Positions 13,701 to 25,900 of a stretch of DNA of 64,000 nt are shown here, one piece after another. Origin of the DNA: Adineta ricciae (Eukaryota; Rotifera; Eurotatoria; Adinetida; Adinetidae). The notes below the pieces were generated by a model. The model was not told the origin of the DNA and did no database searches. It saw only the letters and a program-made list of their open reading frames with translations. The stretch is from positions 248,001 through 312,000 of the forward strand of contig CAJNOJ010000049.1 of assembly GCA_905250025.1 (NCBI GenBank), read 5' to 3'. Numbering within the stretch: position 1 is the first letter of the stretch; each line of letters begins with the position of its first letter. The translations under genes were made by a program, and so were the position numbers.

Positions 13701-15387
13701 AAATATTATTACATGGCCAATCGTGACAATTGGTTTCATCCGTTTCATTTTGGCCATCGATCAGCATAGGATCAAATTGCGTATAACCATTGCAAATTAC
13801 GGAAAATGGTATTTGATTAGCCAGAACTTTCGATCCTTTCGATACGTCGTCACACGCGTTGTACTTAACAAGATATGTTGATATACATCGTTTGGTTGAT
13901 TGACATCGAATAAGTGCATCGGAGTCCATCACTTCGCAAGTTCCATTCACCAATGAACATTTTTCATCGTCTTCAAGATTGCAATCAATGATACCATCGC
14001 ACAATTGATCCAGAAAAATGCACTTCAATGATTGAAGACATTGGTACATGATGGATTGATTACAAGCCGTGGAGTCATTGTAAAGAATTGTGTTGCATCG
14101 AGATAATTGACTTTCCACCCTCGCGACATAGAACCATAAACTAGAATTTGGCCCATCTCCGTTAAATAAACCAGGCCAATTATCTGGCTTTCGACACGTG
14201 AGATTATTGAATATCAATGATGTTATGCTATCGAAGAATGCGTAACAGAATCGATCGTTGTAACAGATATAGTGTGGTCTCAAGTTAGTATCGACAAAAT
14301 CTCTTCGATAAGCGAAATATATGTGACCAAAAGCAACAGGGGCATTCGGTATGAAAAACATATCTGGACATGTTATATTCATTCGACTTTGACATTTTAA
14401 TTCCAGTCGACACTGAAACGCCATCCAGCAATCATTGCTTACTGAAGTTACGTTCATCGAAGACATGAACCTATCCAACAAGTACGAACGTCCGACGCCC
14501 GATGAATAGCTTAATGAATGCGCCATTAATCGATTAGATCTTGTAATTTGTACATCTTCATTGATAAATATTGGCTCATAACTGTCAAACGAATGCAGTA
14601 TTGATTGTGTTACAAACATCTGATCTGATTGATCCAAACATTCAAGAGCAAATTTACTATCTTGATAAAATTCTTGAGGAATACACTGTCCGTTTCGACA
14701 GCGGTATTCATTTTCTCGACATTTTTCAACTCTCAGTTTCCAGCAATGTTCTTCATCGATTCCGTTTAAACAGTGGACGTGTCCATCACATATCTGATGC
14801 CAACTAAGGCATATTGATGCCGAGCCAAGATCACATTCGATATATTGGTAACATGTTAATGTTGATGGTTCATAATTCTCTTTATAAAACTGTTGAACGA
14901 TTGTAGTCAACGGCAGATGCGAAGGTTGACTGATATCTAATGAATATTGACATTGTGGACCAAATCTTGGTGACGTGCAATTATAAAACACATCCATTTC
15001 AGCGAGTGATATTTCATTCGATAATAATCGTTGGTTAAAATAGAATTCATACCGTTCAATAACGTTCATCGGAGCTGACCAAAGGTACAATTGTTCACTA
15101 GTAATGTGTCGATCATAAAGATCAGTGAAAGTATAATTTTGGTCAAGTGTATTTTTCGTTATATTCCATTCGAATGGCCATTCAGTTAGACAGTACGATA
15201 GAATCTGGTGCGTATTGGTGTAATGCGGTTCGAGAGCAGTTATGTATATGCAATCATGCTCGAGTTCAGGAGATGTTTTCATATCACTTACCCAATCAGT
15301 TAAATGAAGAACGATTTGAGCAGATCCAACAATAGTACGGAATAAAGTTAAATAGAGTAAATATTTTCCGACGAATTGCATTGCCAT
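10726..15387 (-). CDS. Giant chimeric receptor: LDLa and EGF repeats plus 7TM domain, 1553 aa, intronless
   Basis: Begins at ATG 15387 with a signal peptide (MAMQFVGKYLLYLTLFRTIV). The ectodomain carries several LDL-receptor class A modules: CDLGSASICLSWHQICDGHVHC, the module around CRNGQCIPQ, the CLQSLKCIFLDQLCDGIIDC block, and two more degenerate ones. These are followed by EGF-like modules ending in CxC.GW/FYG..C, for example CLCHEGWYGRDC and CICRKGFYGKQC, with further Cys-rich blocks. A rhodopsin-like seven-helix region occupies about residues 1215-1530, with a TM3-end CDRSY in the place of DRY. The cytoplasmic tail is short and basic. It probably acts as an adhesion or recognition receptor on the cell surface; the ligand is not inferable. 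The 4.66-kb single exon is striking beside heavily interrupted neighbours. Confidence 0.85.
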   Translation of the reverse strand: MAMQFVGKYLLYLTLFRTIVGSAQIVLHLTDWVSDMKTSPELEHDCIYITALEPHYTNTHQILSYCLTEWPFEWNITKNTLDQNYTFTDLYDRHITSEQLYLWSAPMNVIERYEFYFNQRLLSNEISLAEMDVFYNCTSPRFGPQCQYSLDISQPSHLPLTTIVQQFYKENYEPSTLTCYQYIECDLGSASICLSWHQICDGHVHCLNGIDEEHCWKLRVEKCRENEYRCRNGQCIPQEFYQDSKFALECLDQSDQMFVTQSILHSFDSYEPIFINEDVQITRSNRLMAHSLSYSSGVGRSYLLDRFMSSMNVTSVSNDCWMAFQCRLELKCQSRMNITCPDMFFIPNAPVAFGHIYFAYRRDFVDTNLRPHYICYNDRFCYAFFDSITSLIFNNLTCRKPDNWPGLFNGDGPNSSLWFYVARVESQLSRCNTILYNDSTACNQSIMYQCLQSLKCIFLDQLCDGIIDCNLEDDEKCSLVNGTCEVMDSDALIRCQSTKRCISTYLVKYNACDDVSKGSKVLANQIPFSVICNGYTQFDPMLIDGQNETDETNCHDWPCNNIYTRCDQRWNCMNGADELNCNFNKPLQCPRDHHLCVSVTNYTFMCLSIEKANDGKIDCVGATDEPSLCRSTLYRSDKNFYCNDGVKDPCILSTELCSNKHRCTLDGDARLCYPTEEFTGTDSVCEGKYSLIRTGIQFFFCEQMPALTNAPNDALFILNTKSFQTPIEIVQRCHRGLPLRIWLDSENAVSREACLCPPSSYGKSCQYDNKRVSLTVQFSSYSNSRRTLFAILVSLIDDDSHERRIYSYQQHTYLYLRDCSKKFNIYLLYPTRPKHPSMNYSVHIDVFEKISLIYRGSFRLPIKYHFLPVNRIAVQLTIPGRKNSLDECFDSACQHGQCVKYTANSHDSTTFCLCHEGWYGRDCSIPHSCQCSSGSFCIGVAANNKSVCICSINQWGSRCLLRSNPCQANKNEPCLHGGRCVPIDEQVQRSDTYFCICRKGFYGKQCEHTQKNITLSFHRDISLPQSIVVHFVDATRGSINPTSIGSILQKVSLYQRAITIYWSNSYHIAFVELIGNYYLVTVQSKYNKSANYDSLITPTDRCPHITELNQTLRHLHPLNRMKHYQNPCRENAPSLKCFYDDQYFCLCYNYNQQSLSNCFNFYNQVHHTCNGFSECENNGRCIQDKSTCPQLSVCVCPKCFFGTRCQFNSHLFGLSLDAILGYHIQPNTKVSDQPTIVIFSLIIAIIIDIVGILNGILSVATFKNKESDKVGCDLYLIGSSVATLCVMIVFILKFNILLISQFQLITNELFLKIQCYSLDFLLNVSINMHQYLNACAACDRSYTVMKGVSFDKRKSRRMVKYVIIFLVIGTMSTLVHDPIHRRLLFENYDSDDEDEEKRIWCTVTYSSQLQKYNSAINIIHYSVPFLINLTSALIIIIETTRQRFKTQKQHQKVTYQKVLQQQYHQHKNLLVAPVILVLLALPRLALSLLSNCMTTSENPWLPLIGYFISFIPTMITLLIFVVPSKLYRKQYKKSIKSVRNAFKISLLWGVRAV

Positions 15388-15822
15388 TTGGTGAAAAGGT
15401 ATCTCTTAGGTAGAATTGAATGAAATGAATATTGGATTAAAAATACCTATATCGTCATACTATTTCTATAATAACAGATCTCTGACGTCTTACTAACATC
15501 CAGCTCTTTCTTTAGTTTTGACATTGAACGATTATATATAAATAATCATTTCTTTTATATTGAACTAGTCTTTATCAGAGGTTTGGTTACTCATTTGACT
15601 TACGTCAATGGAAAATGAAGCAAGCTAAATAAGTCGTATTTTTCTAACGCCACATGATATTCAATTCTATTAGTTATTGTCTCACGTGATTACTTTCTTT
15701 CACTAAAGATTTATCGATTCTTTTCCTGACTTTAATAAATGAATTAGATTAATAATTCTCTTTTGACATTGTTACTTATTTCCAACATTCATATAGTATT
15801 AAACTTCAATTGAATCTCAGCA
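15388..15822. other. Divergent promoter interval
   Basis: About 435 nt of AT-rich sequence between the minus-strand giant receptor and the plus-strand NHL gene, so it should contain both promoters. A splice-acceptor-like TCAG lies 2 nt before the NHL start codon, compatible with a trans-splice site. No other signal seen. Confidence 0.4.
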
Positions 15823-17187
15823 ATGAGAGAAAATTGGGTAGATATTTATGCAGTAAGTTAAGGAAGGCAAAGCAAGTAATACGGCATAATTCTTATTCTT
15901 CTTTCGATTTTCTCATTTAGACTTCAGCGGGTAGTGTCAATTTCAACTCGATATCAAACAATCGATTAAAATGGTTTCAGGAAAGAAGAACTAGATGGTT
16001 GATACTTTTCGGCATTGTTTTGACATTTGTTCTAACAAGTATTATCGTTCCTATAACGATTGCTCTTACAAAAAAGAATACCACACTACAAACAACAGCA
16101 ACATCAGCAACACAAGTTGCATCAACAGTGTCCACAACAATGCAAGGTAGGTAAACCTATGAACTATTCGTAGAGCCCAATTGCGAGTTGAATCTCTCGT
16201 CCTCTTATATACTTAAAATTCGTATTGTAAATGATTTTGATGTAAGACAATGTCACTTTTTTTGTATTGTTGCTTTTAGTGTCGAATATCCCGAAGTGGA
16301 AAGGAAATGGGATAACGATTGTTGGAGGAAACGAATACAACAGTACTAGCAATCGATTATCTGATCCAATGGGTCTTTGTATTGATGATGATCGAAAAAG
16401 TATTTATATTGCTGATCAGAGCAATCATCGTATCGTTGAATACAAATTTAACGGAACCCAAGGAGAAGTTGTTGCTGGTGGAAATCAACCAGGCAGTCGG
16501 TTAGATCAATTGAATGTTCCCAAAGATGTGGTGATTGATAAAAAGCACGACTCTCTCATCATTTGTGATTACGCGAATGCGCGAGTCGTACGATGGTCTC
16601 GTCAAAACCAAAGCCACCAAGAACTTATTCTTTCAGACGTTCGTTGTTATGGTTTAGCGATAGATCGCGATGGCGATCTTTATATTTGCGATTGGGGGAG
16701 AAGCAAAGTGATACGTTGGAAAGAAGAAAACCGCAACGTGACAGTTGTAGCAGGAGGCCATGGATATGGAAAGGATCTCAATCAACTAGCTGGCCCTAGC
16801 TACATTTTCGTTGATGGAAAGTTTTCAGTCTTCGTCAGCGATACGAGTAATAATCGCATTATGAAATGGTCTCAAAATAGCGAAGCAGGTATCGTTGTTG
16901 CTGGTGGACGCGGACAAGGGAACAATCTAACACAGTTATCCGCTCCTATGGGGATCTTTGTCGATGATTTAGGCAACATGTACATAGCAGATAGTGGGAA
17001 CATACGAATAATGTATTGGGCAGTAGATACAAAAGAAGGAACTATTCTCATTAGTCAATACGGTAATGGAGAATATCCAATTCAATTTGTGAATCCTACT
17101 TCTATATCATTCGATAGTAAGAATAATCTTTACGTTTCTGACACGGGCGCGCATCGTGTACGGAAGTTTAAGATTGATCGAAATTAA
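15823..17187 (+). CDS. Type II membrane protein with extracellular NHL repeats, 387 aa
   Basis: Three exons, 15823-15852, 15921-16146 and 16280-17187, join in phase (0, then 1). The first 40 residues are cytosolic, and a basic stretch (FQERRTRW) precedes one hydrophobic helix (LILFGIVLTFVLTSIIVPIT). A short Thr/Ser-rich linker leads into at least five NHL-type beta-propeller blades. These are visible as repeats of LxxPxGIxVDxxGNxYIADSxNxRIxxW, with VVAGG preceding each new blade. Such proteins are typically adhesion or scaffold ectodomains; no catalytic residues are evident. The family is highly multiplied in bdelloid genomes (general knowledge). The exon with the NHL repeats is uninterrupted. 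Confidence 0.88.
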
Positions 17188-17554
17188 TGCTTATTATAGA
17201 ACACGCTTTCGTTTTTGTCAAAATCATATCTAATAAACATCGTCTATTAACATCGAAAGTACTACAGGTTGACTGTATCAGAAGTGACAAACATCTATCG
17301 AAATGCTGGTCAAAAGATTGAGATTAGGCGTAATATCTTTTTTTGATTAAATCGAATCAATCGAAAATATCAGAACGTATAAGAAAACGAAAAGAAAACG
17401 TCCAATACTGAAGTACAGCAAATAAGCCGCAATACAGACTGAAAAAGAGATACATGAAAATTGGAGATGAATGAGAAGTGAGAGAATAACGCGATTCAAG
17501 ATTTCGAAAAAAAAACTAAAAGAATAAGAAAAGCACAACACTAAAATCAACTGT
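17188..17554. other. Convergent 3' flanks
   Basis: About 370 nt between the NHL gene and the RdRP gene, whose stop codons face each other. AT-rich; contains presumptive 3' UTRs. No gene seen. Confidence 0.4.
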
Positions 17555-20500
17555 TTATTGTTTATCATCATCATCGTCATCCAAAATTTGTAGATCTGCC
17601 CATCCATTAATTTCTTGTGGAACTCCAGCAATCATGCATTGCAAAGCAAGTATTAAATATTCATGCAAATAACAAAAATCGAATTTTTCTTTTGTGTCGA
17701 CGTGATTTTGTGAACACGATGATGCTAAACGTATCAAATGATGATACATTGTCGAAAAATATTCGTCATATCGACATTGATTTGATTCATGTCTATCATC
17801 ATCGTCGTATGGCCATGATGAGAGAAATGATTTGATAGAAGTGTAGTAAATATCCGACGATTTGTCTTGACGAATAATTAAAGTTGAACAATCAAACGGA
17901 GCTTGTTCATTGATTTCATAGATGAATTTTGTTAGAATATGTTGCCAACAATGCTGTTCGTTGATAAGAGGTTTTCTCTTTGATGACATGATATCCGTTG
18001 TTTCGAAAATATTCTGTCGAGATAACCTAAGATCAAGAAACTGAAATGTTATTTCTTTAACAAATTCTCAAGTCAACTTACCAATTATGAATAATTTCAA
18101 TGAAACATATTTCAATCAAATGCAATTGAAGATTATCGCATTCGACATTATTGACTGGATCTTGTAATTGTAAAATAACGCGTTTATTTACAGCGAATGT
18201 GTTTTCTCTATTTTCGATAAGCTCAACAAAGAATCGTAAATGTCTTTGCTCAACTAATCGATGAAGAGCTTGTCTCATTACCCGAGCGACAATCCCATGT
18301 TCACGTAATTGCACGATCGGTCGATCGATGGCTAAAACGACAAGATTTTCATGAGTTCTTTTGAGTTGCACAACTTTCAGCTTACCTGTTGCCATTACGG
18401 CTAAATTTCGTTGTCGAAGTTGGAGCAAAAGTCGTGAAAATAACCATGGAAATGAAAGAATGCGCTTGGGATGTTGTGCCTGTTCGTATTGGTAACAAAC
18501 AACATAACATGCACTTGCTTTGGCTAGTTTGTCATCTAAATATGCCGTTTCATTTTCTCTCCTATTGAAATTTTGCCGACGTTCGATTTGCTCTCGAGCG
18601 TTAAATTCAGAATAGAAGAGATTTTTTATTCTGTCCATCAACGCTTTCAATTCGACTTGCGCTGAATCGGCAACATCGATATGTTTCGACATACATTGTT
18701 GTTGTTGAGAATCGAAACGACATATTAAGTCAATATCCGACACAAAATGATAGGCAAACATAATATTCAATATGACATCACGATATGTTCGGTATAGATC
18801 TAGTGCCGCTGATGTATAACGATGATAACTTGGGTGAATTAGATGAACATCGATCGGAACACGTTCGATAGTTGAGAGAATATCGTACGAAGGATCTTTT
18901 TCTTCGGGATGATACGCAGAATGGTTTATAATCGACCAGGTCGTTTGCGAACGGGTAATCGAACGAAATAATTTGCCAAGAACATGTTCACTTGGATAAA
19001 GATCAAACTGATCTTTGTCAATATAATCCGGTCGTTTATAATCCAATTTACTGTTTAGCTCTTTGATTTTTTGTTCGTTAAATGGATGTTTACCTGTTTT
19101 GCCCGCATCTAATTCTTCGGAAATCGCCGCAGCAATAGCAATACAGTCATCATGTTGAACACCAAATTTATCAACATAAGCCAAATGTGTACAACACAAC
19201 TTGCCCAAACAATCTTGTTCTGATATAGTTAACACAACATCAACGATATCATCACGCGTCACTGGGCGTGATAAAGGTACAGGCGGTGTCTGTGAGTCAT
19301 AGTCATAAGGTTGGAAGTTGTCCGTGGTTGGTACGAGTATATCAAGCCAGAATACAGCATATTCGTCCCCATCGAGGTCGGAACCGCTGATTTCGTTTGA
19401 ATGTGGTCGTGAACCTTTTTGTGGAAAGACAATACAATCACGTAAATGTCGTAGTTCAGGTTTATCAACCGCATTAAATGTTCTCATATCACCTGGATGA
19501 TGGCATGGATGTTTTGTGACAACAACACGAGTGTTATTCAATATGGTCGTCTCTGTCCACTCATATTCTCGAGAACTTGAATCATCGAAATCGTTTGTTG
19601 GTGAACTATGTTGAGATTGGATGGGACGATAAAGACTTTTCGAACGTAAATTACTGAACTGAACGAAAACTTCACCATATTCCAGTACGCCATATTCATC
19701 GACAATTCCAATGAGATTTCTGGCCGATTGTTTGGGTATTCGTGTTCGTGATTTCTCTTTCATTTTAATAAAATCATGGTGAATGAATGTTACGATTAAT
19801 TGACGAAAAAATGGTTCTTCAGCTAAATTGATTTGTCCATCGAGAAATAATTCTCGTAATGGAAATAAATTCCGTGTTAATTTATCCGAAAGAAAATCAT
19901 AAGTCACCGATGGATATAATAACGATTCAATTAACCATAAATGATGTTCCTGTTGTAACAATAAAAAGATGACATCGTGAACATGACGATGAGAAAGTAA
20001 AACAATTGTTTGACGATTTAAATAGAGTGGACCTAAGAAAATAGCGAAATGACGAAGTTATTTCTTAGAAATAAATCTTACGTGGCGCAGATATACGACA
20101 TGACTCAAGAATATCATAATCACAATTAAATTTTCGCATGGAATGGCGTAAAACTAGTTGTTGTGGTGCGTTATTCAACTCCGGACACAAGCAAAGAACA
20201 CCCTTACAACCTCCGTAACGAATCTGCATAACACTAAATGGATAATGAAGACCAAGTTTCGCTTTAACCTGGTCACGTAAGATCGTTGACATTGTTCCAC
20301 AACCATCTGTGAAATTATACTTCCCATCTTCAGTCTCAACGTCATTAATATACCTTACAGCTTCAGCTGGAATCTAAATACAGACATTTCGACATAGAAT
20401 TTGGTTTTAATTCTACAAACTAAACCTGAATTGTTTCTTCGGTACTGGTAAAGCATTGTGCAATACGTGCTGTATGTTTGGCAACAACACGTTCGCAATC

Positions 20501-22567
20501 GAAATTTCCCATCCATAGATAAGCATCGTCAAACGAAAGATTTCCTTTTTCATATGTCGTCGTTGGATGATGATGATAAAACCAAAATTGTTTCTCTTTC
20601 AATTGAGATTGAGAATGATGGAGATATTTATAAATACGATTCGGTTCGATAGAAAAACCATCAACTAACAATTGTTTCAATTTCCATCGGATTTGTCGAA
20701 AATCTAACGGATACAAAACACCGCCATCTTCTTCACGAATCTCTACCAACGCGAAATTAAACGGTCCACCGAAACTCTTCTCTCGTAAGATTCGATTCGT
20801 TTTACACAATTTCAACGGTTTAATAACAATCGTCGTCGGTGTAACAGTCACACTCGGTACATATTGATAATTTCTCGGCGGCTGTTTGATAGTCGTCTTC
20901 GATAGAGTCGTTTGTCTTTCTTCCACACGTATTCGTGCTTGACGAGATAAATAATCGACTAATTCTTCGTATAAATCAATAAATAAGTATTCTTTTGTAC
21001 GTCTCCATAAATGGATACAAGTATGATAAAAGTCTTCATCATCTTCGATAGTAGATATTTTTGCAGTGAATAATGGAGTGACACGTTGGTGAAAACGATA
21101 ACCAAGAGAGACGAGAATAGCCCAAGCATAGTTTTTGATGAATGAAGAAAATAAAGGTTTGAATGGACGAAGAATTAAACCTGGAGATGTTTGAATCGAT
21201 CCGTAAGTAATCGCGATGTAGTTTCTTTGAAAAAATGACAGGAAATTTGAAAAAGTCAATTTGATTTCACCGAAATGTCGTGATAAACTTGCTGAAAGTG
21301 CATTATTATCCAATTTAATTAAAAGACGAAAAGTTGAACACAATGGTCTCGGCTCTTTTGGTACCACACGAACAAAATTGTCCAAGCCAGGTTTTGTTCG
21401 ATCAGAATCTACAATTTATTTAAGTTCGTGCCTCTCTATGCGAATCAAATTCCGTTCAACTTACTGAAATAATCAATACAATTGGCTTTCATATTAATGT
21501 AGATCAAAAATCCATCGTACAGAGTATTAACAACAGCACAATTTTCGATAAATTCAGCTTTGATTCGTTTGCGAAATTCTTCCAATGGATTGTCATTGGA
21601 CGATTTTTGATAATCGATATCGAAATGATTTTGATAAAACGTGATTTTCCATGTTCGAATCGTTCCATTAAATTTTTTAATTGTTTCAAAACAATGAAAT
21701 GATCCAAGAGACACCAATGACCCGAAACTCATCTCCACATAAATACCATCATTCAATGGACAGAGTTTCTTCTCGAAGTTTTCGTCATTCTCGGGATTTA
21801 ATAAGGAATCGATAAATTCGACTTTCGCTGAGGAAATCATCTCAAGATCAGACACATGTTCATCAAATTTCGTCGGTTGACGTGGAAATGTAAACCAGAA
21901 CAGGTCGTTTTTTGTTAACTGATACTGCTTCAATTTCTGTATACACGCGGGAAGTGTCGATACGTTCGAGTTCGCCAATGTGAATGTATAAGCATCCAGA
22001 CCACCGAGACACCAAAGATCATGTTCCACTTGCACTGTTTTCTTCGTTTCATGATGAATCAAACTGATATTTAATTGTTCGAATACGTGACAGAGATTGT
22101 TTAAACTTGTGGATCTTCCGTCAACGATTAGAATTATTCGAGATAATGATGGATTCGAGACTGTTTGAAACGAAAAATCGATAGACGGTGACGATTTGAT
22201 TGATTTGTAAGATGATGAGGACGATGATAAACTTGACGGCGTGCAAGGCGATAAGCTTTGACTGGAGATTGACTGAAAAACAAAAAAATTCATATTCATG
22301 AGACTAAAAATATTTCTTGACATGTACAGATGTTGAAGTCGATGGAGAGACGCATTTCAAAAGTGCACGAAACCAGTTTTGATCTTGATTGCACTTCGTA
22401 GGTGTTTCTTGCTGTGAAGATTTGTTCGAATGACAATGACGGAATGAGATATGTTTACATCGCACTTGTGTATGAGTAGTCATTCTACTTCGAAAATACT
22501 TCGAAAGATTCCTCGAATGCGAATCGCGACGATTGAGAGAAAAATTATAATTGAGTTCTCGCATCAT
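17555..22567 (-). CDS. RNA-dependent RNA polymerase of the eukaryotic RNAi type, 1581 aa
   Basis: Synthesises double-stranded RNA from RNA templates to amplify small-RNA silencing. I reconstructed six exons: 22328-22567, 21465-22272, 20426-21408, 20082-20373, 18082-20032 and 17555-18026; every junction keeps phase. The start is ATG 22567; the longer frame begins only with TTG. Hallmarks are FTDGCGTMS in the fourth exon, VMQIRYGGCKGVL shortly after, and the catalytic GSDLDGDEYAVFW in the fifth exon (DLDGD at 19365-19379, about residue 993). All three metal-binding aspartates are present, so it should be active. The N-terminal ~250 residues are Ser-rich and divergent. The C-terminus ends in an acidic run (DDDDDD). 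RdRPs are absent from most animals but multiplied in bdelloids (established knowledge). No disruption found. Confidence 0.93.
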
Positions 22568-22966
22568 ATACAAATGTAGTTAATATTCGAATTTAAACTG
22601 ATATGATACGTGATACAACTGATTTCAGTTCGAAGAATGTTTATCGTATATATATCTCTCTCTCCCTATCCATCGGCTACATATAGAATATGTCTTGTTT
22701 CGAGGGTTTATTCGAGAACATATTCAATTCGATGTGATTCGTCATATTAGACAGAGGATTAGTTCGATCGATGATTCATTTCACTAGATAAATATGGAGT
22801 CATCCTGTTTTTGTGGAATGTTTATTTAAAATAAAAATGAATCTATCACCAACGATAATTAAATATGTGAGATATTTATATAAATGCAAAAGAGAATATA
22901 TGTTGTGCTCAGTTAACCCATTTACACAGGACAAACAACATCGATAGAAGACTAGAGAGAAATCGA
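22568..22966. other. Interval between RdRP 5' end and DNAJC12 3' end
   Basis: About 400 nt, AT-rich, with a TA/CT-rich patch at 22648-22670. It should include the RdRP promoter and the DNAJC12 3' UTR. No coding signal seen. Confidence 0.4.
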
Positions 22967-25900
22967 TTAGATTTCGTAATTGCGGAATTTTCGGAGGTAA
23001 TCGTTGACGGGTTCCGTGGAAGACCATGTGGATCCTGTCGGCAGATTGTTTTTTTCTTGGTCATTCTGCTCATGCGTCTGACCACTTTCAATCATTGGTT
23101 CCTTTTTTGTTACCATCCAATGAAATGTCTAGAATGAGAAAAAAAAGGAAGCATGTAGATGATTTACTCGGAATTCAGTTCATCAGTGAATAGAATATCT
23201 AATCTATAGATTCATACACCCGATTATTCGTTTTTCTATCGAAAAACTTTATTTCTTTTGAAAATTCAAACGAAAAGTACTTTTACAATTGCAAGATGTG
23301 TGCTGCTTTTTTATTTGCACTTGAACATGACGCCACATGCCTTGATACTGTCTATGGAAAAGAGCGTCACATCGTCTGTATCCTTCCGGTCGAACAGTAG
23401 CCTGAGGAATAACTCTGTTCAATCAACAGTATCTTTCCAGTATATTATCTATATGTATATTCGTTTTATCACTTAGGTTTTTTTCTCTCGTGTTATTTCA
23501 GCAAAACGGACGATTACTTTGATTGAATATTGCAATAATCGGTGTCAAATTGTTTGTACACACGAAATCGCTAATGATGAAAAGGTCATCTTTGGGGTGT
23601 TTGTATGTTATTTGACAATTCGCTGTCTTGATCAACGAAGTGGAAATAGACGCTTGTAGCCTGAGGATTTCTTTTCACCAGTAAATCAAACCAATTTACT
23701 CATTAGAAAGAAAAGCATTTATCTCGTCTTCTTCGCATTAAATTGATCGGTCTACTGAGAGACATAAACGTCTTGAAAAGTATTCGAATCTCTCGATATT
23801 GAACAATCAGTGAATGGGACGAAGCATCTGTTATGCCTTAAGAGACGTCATCATTAGTTAGATATTTTCTTTCAATGTACAAAATCCTCCGCTTTTTTTC
23901 TCATTCTCTTTTCAAGCTCGCACATACGAATAGACAATGTCTTTTCTCTCTCTCTCCTCGATTTTTTTTCCTCTTGCGTTCTTCTCGTTCTATCACTCAT
24001 ACGCTTGCATTAGACATCGAGCGAGAAACGGGCATCGTACATTAACCAAACGAGAGTAAATAGAGGATGGAAAGGGCAACATCGACCGCAAAAAATTTCG
24101 ATGTTTTTCTTCTCATTGGATAAAAAGAAAATGAAGAAATGATCATTGGTTAGCAATTAATTCCTGTCAAGAGGAAGGAGAAAGGGCAGAAAGAAAGGAA
24201 AATAGAAGTGAACGAGCACGAACACACTCACACATTGTATTCATTCATTTTTTTCTCTGCTTCACCGACACACGCACATTCTTGTTCTTCCCATAAGATT
24301 TCAAACACGCCATGAAACAACGACGAAACAAACTTGATCAGAGTAAAACCGAAAGAAAACATGACTTTTTCTTTAATGTTTAATTCAAACTATCTTCTAG
24401 AAACTGAAAAAGAGATCGACGAGCATATGTATATTGAATTAGATTTACAATGCTGGTATTTATCATCACTCATTCTTTTCCACATCCTCTTCTTCTTCAT
24501 CTTCGTTTTTCTAGCTGTCCACAATCACAACTCAACAACAACGCATCCATTCAGGTATTCATCTCCTTCTCTCTCTCTCTCTACCCTCACACTCATTTCA
24601 CTTCTCCTCTCTTCCTTTCGCTTCAGTTTTCTCGCCGTTATCTTCAATGTCAGAGTTCAATGCCTGTTGCTATTCTTCGATCATATATACAACTCATTCT
24701 ACCACATTCTTCCATGACACAAGTAAACACAACTATACATACACACTCACTCATACACATTCCACTGTTTCAGGTGACATTCTATGATTCTCAACATCGA
24801 CTTCTACATGATCAACAGCTTCTTTCTTCACTCCAACCACCACCTTCTTCTTCTTCCTCTATACATATTCCGATTCGATTCTCACTGTTCAACACTATCA
24901 CCTCTCTTGCTCACTGCTCATGTTCATCGTCGACTCCAACTCTACCGCCGTCGATATCTTCGTCATTCTCATCTCCCACTGTCATCAGACGTGAAACCAT
25001 CGATCAAACTCTTTCCACTTGTTCGTCACTTCACCATCCATCGTCGATGATTTATTCTCCTTGTTTGTCATCATCATCAGCATCAGTGTCATCTCCGCCA
25101 ACTCTCTCGGCATCATCGTCAGGCTCGGTCTCGATTGTGAATCTTCTCACTCCACCACCGTCGTCATCGTCATGTCACTCGTCGACTGTGAACGAGCACG
25201 ATTCGAGCAGTGCTGCTACTGCGATTACTGATCAGGCAATAATCGACGAAATCACATCACAGTTCGGTGAAATCTGCCCAGCAGTAGTAAAGAAGAATCG
25301 AAATCGTTTGTCGAAGAAGACAGTGGCGAAGATATCGTCGAATATTCCACTTGATTTGAGTATGAAAAAGCGACCATTGTCAGCGCTCGATACGTTCTCA
25401 TCGCGACCGAAATGGATTAAAATTTAGCTTTCTTTTCTCTTCTATTAAACAGCACATGTGATAGATTCCATTCTTGTTCACGTTGTGTGTACAAAAAAAG
25501 AAAGAAAAAGAGATTATCCAAAACTAGTCGTTTTCAAGGGCGCACAGATGAAACTGAATGAAAAATGAAATAGAATTGAAAATGATGATTATTGTTATTT
25601 TTTGCAGTAATGACCAAAGGCAATGATGTATACACTCGGGAGTCTTTTGATGTGATGTTTTACTTAGATATGAGAAAAAAGACGTGCAGCTGTGTATGTG
25701 TTTTTTCCTTACCGGTTGACTTCGTTCATTAATTGACTGCCATTTTTTCCAGGGAACAGCTATATGACTATTACGCCAATAGTCATATGCCTTGCGTTGA
25801 ACATCATTACAAAGAACTTCTTTTGCTTCCTGAAGCTGTTTGAATCGGTCCACTAGGAACAGTCACACGTTTCCATCTCACTCATTACACATAGAAATTC

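Noticed and set aside
24450..25427. Single continuous 325-codon frame for PCGF-like copy A (and its twin at 28922-29899)
   Set aside because: Comparison with copy C shows that the frame reads through introns whose lengths are multiples of three. The five-exon model restores an alignable protein.
25524..25712. Extension of DNAJC12 exon 3 to a stop at 25524
   Set aside because: The frame after CCG|GTAAGG has no family similarity. The true last exon with FHWMV and RKFRNYEI is at 22967-23128 and joins in phase.
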